Shown here piece by piece: positions 1-7,865 of a stretch of 64,000 nucleotides of DNA. The stretch spans positions 1 to 64,000 of the forward strand of contig NZ_JAVRHK010000002.1 of the NCBI RefSeq assembly GCF_031846585.1, given 5' to 3'. Position 1 is the first letter of the stretch. Each line of letters opens with the position of its first letter. The position numbers and the translations under genes are program-made. The DNA is from Autumnicola musiva. GTDB taxonomy: Bacteria; Bacteroidota; Bacteroidia; Flavobacteriales; Flavobacteriaceae. Under the pieces are notes generated by a model. The model ran no database searches. It saw nothing but the letters and a program-made list of their open reading frames with translations, and was not told the DNA's origin.

Positions 1-388
1 CAATACTCTTAGCATTTCATCTCTTTCCTGGGTTTGTACTTTGTTTCATGCTTAAGATAATGTATAAACCACCCTAAATAATTTTCGTCTATCTCCTGAA
101 AAAGGAATTTTTTTCTTTGCATTCCAATCCTCTCGCCCGCACAAAAAGCTCTTCAGGAATGAAGGGCTTTTTTATTTTTATTATATTTTAGTTGAAACCG
201 ATCTTGTTTTTATCATAACCTTGATCCGAGAAAGCTGGAAGACCAGGAGATAAGGACTGTGTATTGTAAATAATTTGTGGAAATAGATTGGCAAACGCCT
301 TTAAATTAACCTTTTCATAAAATCAAATTGCACTTCATAATTTTCATTAAACATTTGTTGTAAAACAGATTTATAATTTAGTTGAAAA
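1..388. other. AT-rich intergenic lead-in
   Basis: No gene can be supported in this stretch. It contains one clear hairpin terminator (listed separately, near 143-180), which probably ends a transcript entering from the left of the window. The remainder is AT-rich and shows no convincing promoter. Confidence 0.5.
143..180 (+). terminator. Intrinsic terminator
   Basis: Arms at 143-155 and 160-172 pair over 13 positions (one T-G wobble) around a GGAA tetraloop, followed by a T-rich tract. The shape is that of a rho-independent terminator for a transcript from the left. The T/A-rich arms also allow function on the other strand. Confidence 0.75.
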
Positions 389-652
389 TTGTATGAATTG
401 ACTTTCAAAACCTTATTGATAAACCATATCCTTCTACCTTTACAAAATAAAGAAGGTGTTTCCTGCTTTTATATTGCAAAGAAAATAAGGATAAATAACC
501 TGCATGTAATTCATACTGAATTCTGTGAGTTGTTACCGGAAGAAAGGGAACGCATAAAATTAGGCCATTTTGAGCATATTGAAAAAGCGCTTATCGCGGG
601 ACAGGAAAAGTTTAAGTATGTAAGGCTTTGTAAACATTGCTGTAAGTTTTAG
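389..652 (+). CDS. Small hypothetical protein, doubtful
   Basis: This is an 87-codon reading frame opening with TTG. I do not recognise the product. It is mixed-charge with no signal peptide or membrane segment and ends in a cysteine-rich tail (CKHCCKF). No Shine-Dalgarno-like site or promoter supports it, and the next ATG is not near the frame start. It stands alone between a terminator and the dehydrogenase-like gene at 877. It could be a real small gene or chance; conservation in relatives would decide. Confidence 0.25.
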   Translation: MYELTFKTLLINHILLPLQNKEGVSCFYIAKKIRINNLHVIHTEFCELLPEERERIKLGHFEHIEKALIAGQEKFKYVRLCKHCCKF

Positions 653-876
653 CGAATGTAAGATATATAATAATCGATAATTGCCGTATTTAGCTAATTG
701 ACAGATAAGAAATTTCTTAACGTATGCGAGCGTTTCTTAATGAAAGAACACCTGTATATAAACCTCATCGGTACTATTTTTAGTTTTAGAGAAATTTTAA
801 ACACGTATTAACCAGTATTTAACGAAGATTGCTGCATTTTAAATCTAACTTCAGGCTTTATTTAAAATGAGAAGCT

Positions 877-2049
877 ATGAAAATAAATTTAATCCCGTTC
901 ATATTTTTAATTGTGGGAACAATTAATTGTATTTCCCAGGAAAAAGGGGTGATTTCCGAAGAGAAAATTGGGCATATTTATAAGCCTGAAAAAGTTAACC
1001 CCACGGAAGATAAGCTCAGTTCCCTTGAAATGCCGGAAGGATTCAAGATTCAGAAATTTGCTGAAAACCTGGAAAAACCCAGGATGATGGCGGTAAGCGA
1101 ATCCGGAGATGTTTATGTTACCCGCCGCCAGGGAGATGTAGTGCTTTTGAAGGATGAAAATGGGGACGGAAAGGCAGACATCCAAAATACTGTGGTAACA
1201 AAAGAGGGTGCACATGGTGTGGCTATAAAGGGTAATACTTTTTATCTCATTACCGTTAATGATATTTTTAAAGCTGAGATTAATAACGATGGTTCTATAG
1301 GAGAGCTGGAAAAATTTGTTAAAAATCTACCAGATGGAGGTCAGCATCCAAATCGTACTATAGAATTTGGGCCAGATGGGATGTTGTATGTATCCGTAGG
1401 AAGCACCTGTAATGCCTGCGCAGAGACCAGGGAGGAAAATGCGACTATTTTGAAAGTAAATCCTGAAACGGGGGAACGAACAATTTTTGCTACAGGGCTT
1501 CGTAATACCATTGGTTTTCAATGGCATCCTGAAACCGGAGCATTGTATGGTATGGATCATGGTATTGACTGGCTGGGAGATGATGATCAAAAAGAAGAGT
1601 TAAATAGGATCGAAGAAGGTAATAATTATGGCTGGCCATATATATACGCTGATGGAAAATTTAATAAAGCCGATGAACCTCCAAAAACAACATGGGAGGA
1701 ATATGCTAAAAAAACTACTTATCCTGAACTGCTCTTCACCGCACATAGTGCACCTATGGATATGATTTTTTATAAGGGAAATATGTTTCCCGAGGAATAT
1801 GAAAACTCAGCTATAGTTTCTTTTCACGGTTCGTGGAACAGGAAACCTGCTTCAGGTTATAAGTTAATGAAAGTTAGCTTTGCAGATGGTAAAGCTGCAA
1901 AAGCTGAAGATTTCGTCACCGGATTTTTAAGCAAAGATGGATCTTCCCAATTTGGCAGGCCTGTGGGATTAGTTGAGCTTCAGGATGGGTCGGTATTAAT
2001 TGCAGATGATGAGACCGGTATTATCTACAGGCTTAGTTATCAGGAATAA
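877..2049 (+). CDS. PQQ-dependent sugar (sorbosone/glucose) dehydrogenase-like protein
   Basis: The 390-residue exported protein matches the soluble aldose / L-sorbosone dehydrogenase beta-propeller family, whose members oxidise sugars in the periplasm, usually with PQQ. The N-terminus (MKINLIPFIFLIVGTINC) is a signal peptide; the cysteine may be a lipidation site but the lipobox is poor. Residues 93-101 (DENGDGKAD) form a Ca-binding-type loop. The stretch from residue 226 with MDHG and WLGDDD, followed by NNYGWP, is typical of the family. It has the usual length and starts at an ATG. It stands alone, with no linked electron-transfer gene. The substrate cannot be inferred and cofactor use is by family only. 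Confidence 0.8.
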   Translation: MKINLIPFIFLIVGTINCISQEKGVISEEKIGHIYKPEKVNPTEDKLSSLEMPEGFKIQKFAENLEKPRMMAVSESGDVYVTRRQGDVVLLKDENGDGKADIQNTVVTKEGAHGVAIKGNTFYLITVNDIFKAEINNDGSIGELEKFVKNLPDGGQHPNRTIEFGPDGMLYVSVGSTCNACAETREENATILKVNPETGERTIFATGLRNTIGFQWHPETGALYGMDHGIDWLGDDDQKEELNRIEEGNNYGWPYIYADGKFNKADEPPKTTWEEYAKKTTYPELLFTAHSAPMDMIFYKGNMFPEEYENSAIVSFHGSWNRKPASGYKLMKVSFADGKAAKAEDFVTGFLSKDGSSQFGRPVGLVELQDGSVLIADDETGIIYRLSYQE

Positions 2050-2211
2050 ATCAAAAATACGATCTGTAAAGGAAGAATTAATTTATAAAACAAAATAGAA
2101 GCCCTGGAATTGTAGTTAAATGTAAAGATAAAGTTGAGCTAAACTAAATTCAGTTTAATCCATTTTTCCTAATTTGGACCTTTATTTCAAAATCTTCATC
2201 CGCTTTTTAAT

Positions 2212-2919
2212 ATGGAAATATTCTTACAGCCCGATACCTGGGTAGCTCTGCTCACACTAACATTTTTGGAAATAGTTCTTGGGATTGATAATATAATTTT
2301 TATATCACTTGTAGCTGGAAGACTGCCTGAAAATCAGCAGAAAAAAGCCCGCCTGGGTGGACTCTCTCTGGCCCTTATCACACGTATTCTTCTGCTTCTA
2401 AGTATAACCTGGATTATTGGATTAACAGAGCCTGTAATGACAATAAGCAGCTTTGATCTTAGTTGGAGGGATCTTATTTTAATTGCCGGTGGTATTTTCC
2501 TGCTCGTTAAAAGTACACTTGAAATTCATCATAAAGTAGAAGGTCAGGAAGGCGAGCAATCGGTAAGAAAGGTAAGTTCCTTTAGCTCGGCTATTGCCCA
2601 AATTGTATTACTGGATCTTGTTTTTTCTTTTGACTCCATACTAACAGCAGTAGGACTTACTGAAGAAATAATCTTAATGGTAATAGCTGTGATAATAGCA
2701 ATAATTGTAATGATGATATTCGCTAAACCTGTAGGTGAATTTGTGAATAATCACCCCACAATTCAGATTTTGGCGCTCTCATTTTTAATATTAATTGGTG
2801 TAATGCTCATTGTGGAAGGAGCACACTATCATGTTCCCAAAGGTTATATTTACTTTGCCGTATTCTTCTCGCTTACCATTGAAATGTTGAATATGCGGTA
2901 CCGTAAGAAAAATGTTTAA
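2212..2919 (+). CDS. TerC family integral membrane protein
   Basis: The 235-residue polytopic protein has about seven hydrophobic segments and two TerC hallmark blocks: an acidic, Asn-containing motif in the first helix region (LGIDNIIF) and a second acidic motif in the middle (DLVFSFDSI). TerC/YoaE proteins are linked to metal ion, notably manganese, export and to metal loading of secreted proteins. No tellurite genes are nearby, so a resistance role is not implied. Its stop codon overlaps the stop codon of the convergent DUF1989 gene by 3 bases, so the two transcripts must meet tail to tail. Confidence 0.85.
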   Translation: MEIFLQPDTWVALLTLTFLEIVLGIDNIIFISLVAGRLPENQQKKARLGGLSLALITRILLLLSITWIIGLTEPVMTISSFDLSWRDLILIAGGIFLLVKSTLEIHHKVEGQEGEQSVRKVSSFSSAIAQIVLLDLVFSFDSILTAVGLTEEIILMVIAVIIAIIVMMIFAKPVGEFVNNHPTIQILALSFLILIGVMLIVEGAHYHVPKGYIYFAVFFSLTIEMLNMRYRKKNV

Positions 2920-3497
2920 TCTATAACCTCGTAGTGGATGGGCTTAAAACTGCCATTGTTGCTGTCTTCGGCAGAGCAGGCGGTTAAGCCTACTATCAAA
3001 TCCATCCGTGCTTCAAAAAGAACAAAATCCCCTGCTTTACTTAGTGGGGGATCAACGCTTAATTTCCCGTTTTTATCAAATTGTACATTCATAAATATGT
3101 TAAATGCTGTGGGGATATCATCAGGTTCAATGTCAAATTTTTTGAGGTTGGTATGAAGATTTTCAAAACAGCTGGGGTGATATTCAGAATTATTGTACAT
3201 AATTTGAAAAGTTTCAGGGCTGCAGGGAGCCAGGAGGAAATCATTACGCCCGTTCGTGTCTTCAAGTATTTTCATCATTTTCTGGCTTCGATTGCTCCAG
3301 AGAAAGTTTCCGCGGCTTATAAGGATGCTCTCCTCAAAATCCAGGGTTTTTCCGCTGGAAATTTTTTCCCTTTTGTCTTCAGCATTAAATAATACCAAAT
3401 CGCTTACCTGCTGGCCTTTGGGATCGGTTACTTTTAACTTTTGTCCTTTTTTTATTCTGAAAGCTGCGCCTGTTTGCTTCTCGATTACCTGTGTCAT
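2916..3497 (-). CDS. DUF1989 / urea carboxylase-associated family protein
   Basis: The 193-residue protein belongs to the DUF1989 family, which includes urea carboxylase-associated proteins and the two subunits of carboxyguanidine deiminase. Recognisable features are the N-terminal 'IKKGQKLKVTDPKGQQVSDL' block, a 'LISRGNFLWS' stretch and the 'CSPETF...HPSCFENL' region with cysteine and histidine. I chose the ATG at 3497 because a longer frame would run back into the LigD polymerase gene, which ends at 3508. That leaves a 10-base spacer, and the gene is the last in a five-gene operon. Metal binding or deiminase activity is family inference; no urea carboxylase is visible here. Confidence 0.8.
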   Translation of the reverse strand: MTQVIEKQTGAAFRIKKGQKLKVTDPKGQQVSDLVLFNAEDKREKISSGKTLDFEESILISRGNFLWSNRSQKMMKILEDTNGRNDFLLAPCSPETFQIMYNNSEYHPSCFENLHTNLKKFDIEPDDIPTAFNIFMNVQFDKNGKLSVDPPLSKAGDFVLFEARMDLIVGLTACSAEDSNNGSFKPIHYEVID

Positions 3498-3507
3498 TCT
3501 GTGTTTT

Positions 3508-4422
3508 TTATTCTTTAATAATTTTCTCAAATGCCGTTTTGGCAGCATCCAAAGTAGTTGCTAAATTTTCTATGTTCTTCCATGGATCTTCTTTTCTTCC
3601 CATTCTACGAAAAATATTCTTTATATTATATTTTTGAGCAGTATCCAGGGTAGATAATTCCTGCCAATCTATAGGTGTTGCTATAGGTGCACCGGGTATT
3701 GGCCTTATTGAGTAGGGTGCCACTGTGGTTTGCCCCATGCCGTTCCTGGCCACATCCAGGTAAAGCTTATTTTCACGCTTATTTTTTCTTGTGGCCGTGG
3801 TAAATTTCTCTGGATGTTGTTTTTCAAGGTAGATGGTAATCTCCTGGGCAAAACCTCTTACTTCATCAAAGTTCTTTTGCGGTCTTAATGGTATTGCCAA
3901 ATGGAGGCCCCGGGAACCAGTGTTCATAAGGAAAACTGGTAAATTCAGTTTCTCAGTAAGAAATTTTTTAAAAATAAGTGCGGCAGATTTTACTTCAGCA
4001 AAATTATCTTCGGAAGGATCCAGGTCAAAAATCATCCTGTCGGGATAATCCGGCTCGTCTTTTTTGCTTAGCCAGATATGGGGCGTTATACAAGCCTGAT
4101 TGGCTAAATAAATCAGAGTGGGTTTGTTGTTGCAAAGAACATAGCAGGTAGAGCCGCCATCCTGCTTTTCAATTTTTATGGTGTTGATCCAGTCCGGAAA
4201 ATAATCGGGTTCGTCTTTCTGAAAAAACCTTTTGTTTTCAATCCCATTAGGAAATCGTAACATGGTAATTGGCCTGTTTTCCAGGTGCGGAAGCATGACT
4301 TCGGCTATTTTTTCATAATATTCAATCAGGTCACCTTTTGTATAACCTTCCCCGGGAAAAAACACTTTTTCCTGTTTGGTGATTTCGAACTCGAATTTCC
4401 CCTTATACTTTTCAGTTGCCAT
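3508..4422 (-). CDS. Stand-alone LigD polymerase domain (AEP primase type)
   Basis: The 304-residue protein is the polymerase/primase module of bacterial DNA ligase D, which fills gaps and adds nucleotides at broken ends in non-homologous end joining. The N-terminus carries the family opening 'KVFFPGEGYTKGDLIEYY'. The 'DRMIFDLDP' motif supplies the catalytic acidic pair, followed by 'NTGSRGLHLAIPL' and 'LYLDVARNGMGQTTVAPYS'. The length equals the isolated domain. The ATG at 4422 overlaps the end of the upstream phosphoesterase gene by 11 bases, implying translational coupling. The ATP-dependent ligase domain that normally shares the polypeptide is absent. No Ku gene occurs in the window. Confidence 0.9.
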   Translation of the reverse strand: MATEKYKGKFEFEITKQEKVFFPGEGYTKGDLIEYYEKIAEVMLPHLENRPITMLRFPNGIENKRFFQKDEPDYFPDWINTIKIEKQDGGSTCYVLCNNKPTLIYLANQACITPHIWLSKKDEPDYPDRMIFDLDPSEDNFAEVKSAALIFKKFLTEKLNLPVFLMNTGSRGLHLAIPLRPQKNFDEVRGFAQEITIYLEKQHPEKFTTATRKNKRENKLYLDVARNGMGQTTVAPYSIRPIPGAPIATPIDWQELSTLDTAQKYNIKNIFRRMGRKEDPWKNIENLATTLDAAKTAFEKIIKE

Positions 4423-5014
4423 CTTTTTCTGAAGCTTTTTTAATCTGGTCAATCGTTCTGCCGGTGAGCACTGATTTATTTTCTGTACTTACCGGGTTTT
4501 TTCTTGCATCAGCTTTATCATCATCAGATTTTTTGAGGAGCCATTGTTCATCTTCACCTTGTTTTATCCTGATAAGACTGTAACCTCCCTGCATTTTTTT
4601 CCCGTTCAGGACAAAACTTGCTCTGCCATTTTTCAGCTGGTTTTCTAAGGGAATTAGATTTCCTTCTTTGTCTTTTTTCTTAATTTTATATGTGCCGGTA
4701 TCCCAAACCATTACGGTTCCGCCGCCGTATTGGTTTTTAGGAATAACCCCTTCAAAATCGGCATATTCAACAGGATGATCTTCTGTTGCAATTGCCAGGC
4801 GCTTATCTTTTGGGTTTGTTGAAGGTATAGCCCAGCTTTTTAAAACTCCGTCTACCAAAAGCCTGAAATCATAATGCAGGTTAGAGGCATCATGTTTTTG
4901 AATAACAAAAATATCCTTTTTACCTTTTGCGATTTCAGGGTCTCCAAAAGGTTCGGAAGAAATATCAAAATTTCGTTTTTCCTGATATTTTTTCAATAAG
5001 CTTTTTGCCGCCAT
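4412..5014 (-). CDS. Stand-alone LigD 3'-phosphoesterase domain
   Basis: The 200-residue protein is the phosphoesterase module of LigD, which trims 3'-phosphate or ribonucleotide ends before joining. Diagnostic stretches are 'FVIQKHDASNLHYDFRL' with its His/Asp metal site, 'LKSWAIP', 'HPVEYADFEGVIP' and 'YGGGTVMVWDTGTY'. The C-terminal tail (SVLTGRTIDQIKK) resembles the linker that leads into the ligase domain in full-length LigD. The gene nevertheless stops there and the polymerase gene follows with an 11-base overlap. The ligase domain thus appears to have been lost from, or never joined to, this pair. Confidence 0.9.
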   Translation of the reverse strand: MAAKSLLKKYQEKRNFDISSEPFGDPEIAKGKKDIFVIQKHDASNLHYDFRLLVDGVLKSWAIPSTNPKDKRLAIATEDHPVEYADFEGVIPKNQYGGGTVMVWDTGTYKIKKKDKEGNLIPLENQLKNGRASFVLNGKKMQGGYSLIRIKQGEDEQWLLKKSDDDKADARKNPVSTENKSVLTGRTIDQIKKASEKDGN

Positions 5015-5026
5015 AGTCTAAACTAT

Positions 5027-5641
5027 TTACATATTATTCTCCTTCTCAATATCCTGCTTTAATTTCTGGCTATGGCTGTTTTCCTTTTGTTGTAAATGCC
5101 GGGTTACCGACTCCAGATCTTCTTTCTCAAATCCCTGATGTAATTTTGCAATAGCTTCCGTTTTTACGGGTTCACACCAAAATCCTGTAATGAGTGGTAA
5201 ATGTTCTTTCAACATATCTTCAGGAAGATCTTTATAATAAATGGGGTTTTTCTGATCTTTTTCAAAATGTTCCACCAACTCATTAAGTGATTGTTCCAAT
5301 TCTTCCCTGCTTTGCAGTTTTAACCTCACATTTACATGAACTGCGGAATAATCCCATGTGCTTATATCTTTTTCCTTATACCATGAAGATGAAACATAGT
5401 CATGAGCTCCATGGAAAATAAGCAGGGCTTCAATGCCATCTTTTAAATATTGATACTGCTCACTGTTATAGGCAATATGGCCGTACAAAATATAATTATC
5501 AGGGCTTCCTTTTGTAAGCATAGGGATATGAGTTGCAAGCAGCCGATTCCCCTGTAATACAAAAGTGGCAAATGGGTGGTTGTTTATAAAATCAAAGATA
5601 TAATTCTTATCGGTCTTTTGATATTTACCCCTTTTATACAT
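5027..5641 (-). CDS. PaiB-like FMN-binding split-barrel protein
   Basis: The 204-residue protein matches the 'FMN-binding negative transcriptional regulator' family named after Bacillus PaiB, flavin-reductase-like split barrels of uncertain true role. Typical blocks are the opening 'MYKRGKYQKTD', 'HPFATFVLQG', 'ATHIPML', 'GHIAYNSEQY', 'HDYVSSSWY' and 'TWDYSAVHV'. Near the C-terminus, 'ITGFWCEPVKTEAIAKLHQ' is characteristic. It starts 2 bases after the YqcI-like gene and ends 12 bases before the LigD phosphoesterase gene, so it is in the middle of the operon. PaiB was first described as a sporulation/protease repressor. In this setting a flavin-dependent redox role is equally possible. Confidence 0.85.
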   Translation of the reverse strand: MYKRGKYQKTDKNYIFDFINNHPFATFVLQGNRLLATHIPMLTKGSPDNYILYGHIAYNSEQYQYLKDGIEALLIFHGAHDYVSSSWYKEKDISTWDYSAVHVNVRLKLQSREELEQSLNELVEHFEKDQKNPIYYKDLPEDMLKEHLPLITGFWCEPVKTEAIAKLHQGFEKEDLESVTRHLQQKENSHSQKLKQDIEKENNM

Positions 5642-5643
5642 TT

Positions 5644-6345
5644 TTACAATTTCCCGTTAAGAAAAGGACATTTCCATTCTTCTCCAACTTTTCTGCCGCT
5701 ATACTGTCTCGCTTCACTGTTTTTTCCAAAATCTTCCAGCATAGGATTAATATTTCCCTGTAATTGTGTGTCCCTTTCCCTTATTTTATTTCGTACAGTT
5801 TGATAGGTGCCCATTTCCCTTAACTTTTCAAATTGCCAGTGCAGGTTAAAAGCAATGGTTGGAAACGGACTTTGCCTGGCTTTTCTTGAACTTTTAGGAT
5901 GTAGCCCTACAATATAAAAAGCCCTTCCGCCAAGGCTAAAACTAAATTTATTGCTCTCGGGATCTTTGCTTACATTAGGATCCCATGGTGTATCATCAAC
6001 TTCGTGAAGAAACTGGAGCTGTTTCCATAGTAATTGTTCAAATTGCTCTTCGCTGAAATTTTTACGGCCTTTAAAAGCAGCCATAAAAGTGAAAAAGACA
6101 TTTGACTCAAAATCATAATTTTCTATATATTTTTTTAAATCTGCGAGTATTTCCTGAGCTGCCTTTTTGGAACCAAAACTTTCATAGGTATGAAAGTCTA
6201 CGTGATCCATACTAAAAACAGTTTGTGCCATTACACAGGGATGATTGTCTTTTATAATAAAATTCTGAAAAATTTCTTTCATCTCTTTTCCAGTTTTATC
6301 AACGGAAAGCTTTACTTTTTGCGATTTTACTTCTTTTGTGATCAT
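5644..6345 (-). CDS. YqcI/YcgG family protein (heme-dependent N-hydroxylase-like)
   Basis: The 233-residue protein belongs to the YqcI/YcgG family. Characterised relatives such as GntA (guanitoxin pathway) and DcsA (D-cycloserine pathway) are heme enzymes that N-hydroxylate guanidino groups of arginine-type substrates. Family features visible are 'HPCVMAQTVF', 'FMAAFKG', 'VDDTPWDPNVS', the block 'LHPKSSRKARQSPFPTIAFN', 'QFEKLREMGTY' and the end 'EWKCPFL'. It is the first gene of the minus-strand operon running to DUF1989, and 174 bases separate it from the divergent gene at 6526. The substrate here is unknown; hydroxylation is family inference. Confidence 0.8.
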   Translation of the reverse strand: MITKEVKSQKVKLSVDKTGKEMKEIFQNFIIKDNHPCVMAQTVFSMDHVDFHTYESFGSKKAAQEILADLKKYIENYDFESNVFFTFMAAFKGRKNFSEEQFEQLLWKQLQFLHEVDDTPWDPNVSKDPESNKFSFSLGGRAFYIVGLHPKSSRKARQSPFPTIAFNLHWQFEKLREMGTYQTVRNKIRERDTQLQGNINPMLEDFGKNSEARQYSGRKVGEEWKCPFLNGKL

Positions 6346-6525
6346 TTATAGAAAGGGTTTTTGCTAAATTTAAAATCTTGGAGCCTTTTGTTGAAAGACT
6401 TTAAGAATATCTTAATGCTATTTTTAGTGAAGATTAACTAGAGTAAGGCATTAGTGTTAAGTTCCTTCCTATTCGGGTTAAATCTTGTAGATATGTGATA
6501 TATTTAAGCTACTAAAAAATTGAAT

Positions 6526-6966
6526 ATGAATTTTTATGTGATACTATTTGCAAGTGTTATTTCCACATCTGTGATGACAATTTTTACATATATATGTGCC
6601 GCAGTAAAGCGTGGGCAGTTTCGGCCGCCGGAGTTGCTAAACATGTTAATTAGTAGGAGTAGCATCTTTCCTGTTGAAGTTGGAAAAACCAGTTTTGCAG
6701 GATGGATAATTCACTATTCAATAGGCTTCTTTTTTGTTGTTATTTTTAGCTTACTCTGGAATTTTTTTTCTGTAGAAATTTCGCTTCTTAGCGGAATTAT
6801 TTTCGGTTTTGGTGCCGGCCTTATTGGAATTGGTGGCTGGAAAATAATGTTTGTTCTTAATGAAAACCCTCCTGAAATAGAGTTGAAATCCTATTTTCTT
6901 CAGTTACTTTTGGCACATATTCTTTTTGGGATTAGTGCAAGCTTGGTGTTCATGTATGGCTATTAA
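6526..6966 (+). CDS. Small polytopic membrane protein, function unknown
   Basis: The 146-residue protein has four predicted hydrophobic helices, a basic loop after the first (KRGQFRPPELLNML) and a glycine-rich helix (FGFGAGLIGIGG). I do not recognise its family with confidence. I chose the ATG at 6526 over the TTG two codons earlier. It is transcribed divergently from the YqcI operon and stands alone. An inner-membrane location is inferred from hydrophobicity only. Confidence 0.6.
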   Translation: MNFYVILFASVISTSVMTIFTYICAAVKRGQFRPPELLNMLISRSSIFPVEVGKTSFAGWIIHYSIGFFFVVIFSLLWNFFSVEISLLSGIIFGFGAGLIGIGGWKIMFVLNENPPEIELKSYFLQLLLAHILFGISASLVFMYGY

Positions 6967-7021
6967 AAATATTGAAATCCAGAAATCTGTTAGAATTAAT
7001 CTTCATCATGAATGTCAGTAA

Positions 7022-7288
7022 TTATTTCTTCTTTCTGAATCTTACCATAAGGTAAAGCATAAAGGAATTCAAGGCCAGGGAAGCCCCGTTAGTGGTAATT
7101 ATAGGAATATCATTTTGAGTAATTCCGTAGATAACCCAAAGGAATACACCAAGCATTAAAATCCCGAACATAAAAGGAGAAACATCATCCACTTTTTTAG
7201 TTTTCCAGGCTTTTCTAATCTGTGGTATTACTGAAACCGTTGTGCAAATTCCCGCAACTATTCCCAATATATCTGTCCAGCTCAGCAT
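7022..7288 (-). CDS. SemiSWEET-type PQ-loop transporter
   Basis: The 88-residue protein has three membrane segments and the PQ motif in the first one (TTVSVIPQIRKAWKTK), matching bacterial SemiSWEETs, which dimerise to form a sugar uniporter. The Asn in the third helix (TNGASLALNSF) corresponds to the substrate-pocket Asn of the family. It begins 4 bases after the DUF421 gene, so the two are probably co-transcribed. The sugar is unknown. Confidence 0.85.
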   Translation of the reverse strand: MLSWTDILGIVAGICTTVSVIPQIRKAWKTKKVDDVSPFMFGILMLGVFLWVIYGITQNDIPIITTNGASLALNSFMLYLMVRFRKKK

Positions 7289-7292
7289 TATA

Positions 7293-7814
7293 TCAGCGTT
7301 TTACATCTTTTATAAGCCATTCCTCTAATTCCTCATTTTCATCATTACTGTGTAAAACCGAAATATCTCCCGTAGTTTCAAATATTACCGCTCTTACCTG
7401 GGATAAATTCAGCACATTGGCCTCCCTTAATTTTGACCGCACATCTCCTTCAGTCACCCGGGCTTTTTTCAGGTTATCCCTAAGGATTTCTGTCCTGTCC
7501 ATGAGGAGCAAAGGAGAATTATCCACATGATCGCTTATAATTTTAAACCGTCTTAAAAAGGCAATAGAAATCTGTAGCATGTAAATTACCCCCAGGCCCA
7601 CAATACCTTGTATTAAAGTAACAGAAGCCGTTAAAAGGGTGGAGGCGATAATGGACCCCACGGCCACTGTCATGGCAAAATCGAAACTGGACATTTTGGA
7701 AAAACTGCGTTTCCCGGTAATTCGGGTAAAGATAATTACTGCTGCATAGATGCCGATTCCCGTTATACATATTGCAGCCAGGGATTCCCAGGAGCTACCA
7801 AACCATTTATCCAT
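7293..7814 (-). CDS. DUF421 (YetF-like) membrane protein
   Basis: The 173-residue protein has about three N-terminal membrane helices and a cytoplasmic C-terminal domain, as in the DUF421/YetF family. The conserved 'RITGKRSFSKMSSFDF' stretch after the first helix and 'AVGSIIAST' in the next are diagnostic. The C-terminal 'LMDRTEILRDNLKKARVTEGD' region is the family's soluble domain. The function is not established; Bacillus relatives are sporulation and envelope associated. It lies 4 bases upstream of the SemiSWEET gene. Confidence 0.8.
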   Translation of the reverse strand: MDKWFGSSWESLAAICITGIGIYAAVIIFTRITGKRSFSKMSSFDFAMTVAVGSIIASTLLTASVTLIQGIVGLGVIYMLQISIAFLRRFKIISDHVDNSPLLLMDRTEILRDNLKKARVTEGDVRSKLREANVLNLSQVRAVIFETTGDISVLHSNDENEELEEWLIKDVKR

Positions 7815-7865
7815 AAATACTATTTAAAAAATCTCTTTTGGTGTAATTTACAACAAAATGAAGGT

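Noticed and set aside
95..142. A tRNA 3'-end-like stretch before the first terminator (ATTCCAATCC followed by a CGCCCGCA end), possibly an integration site
   Set aside because: No matching 5' acceptor strand, D-arm or anticodon arm lies upstream, and the T-loop does not fit the TTCRA consensus.
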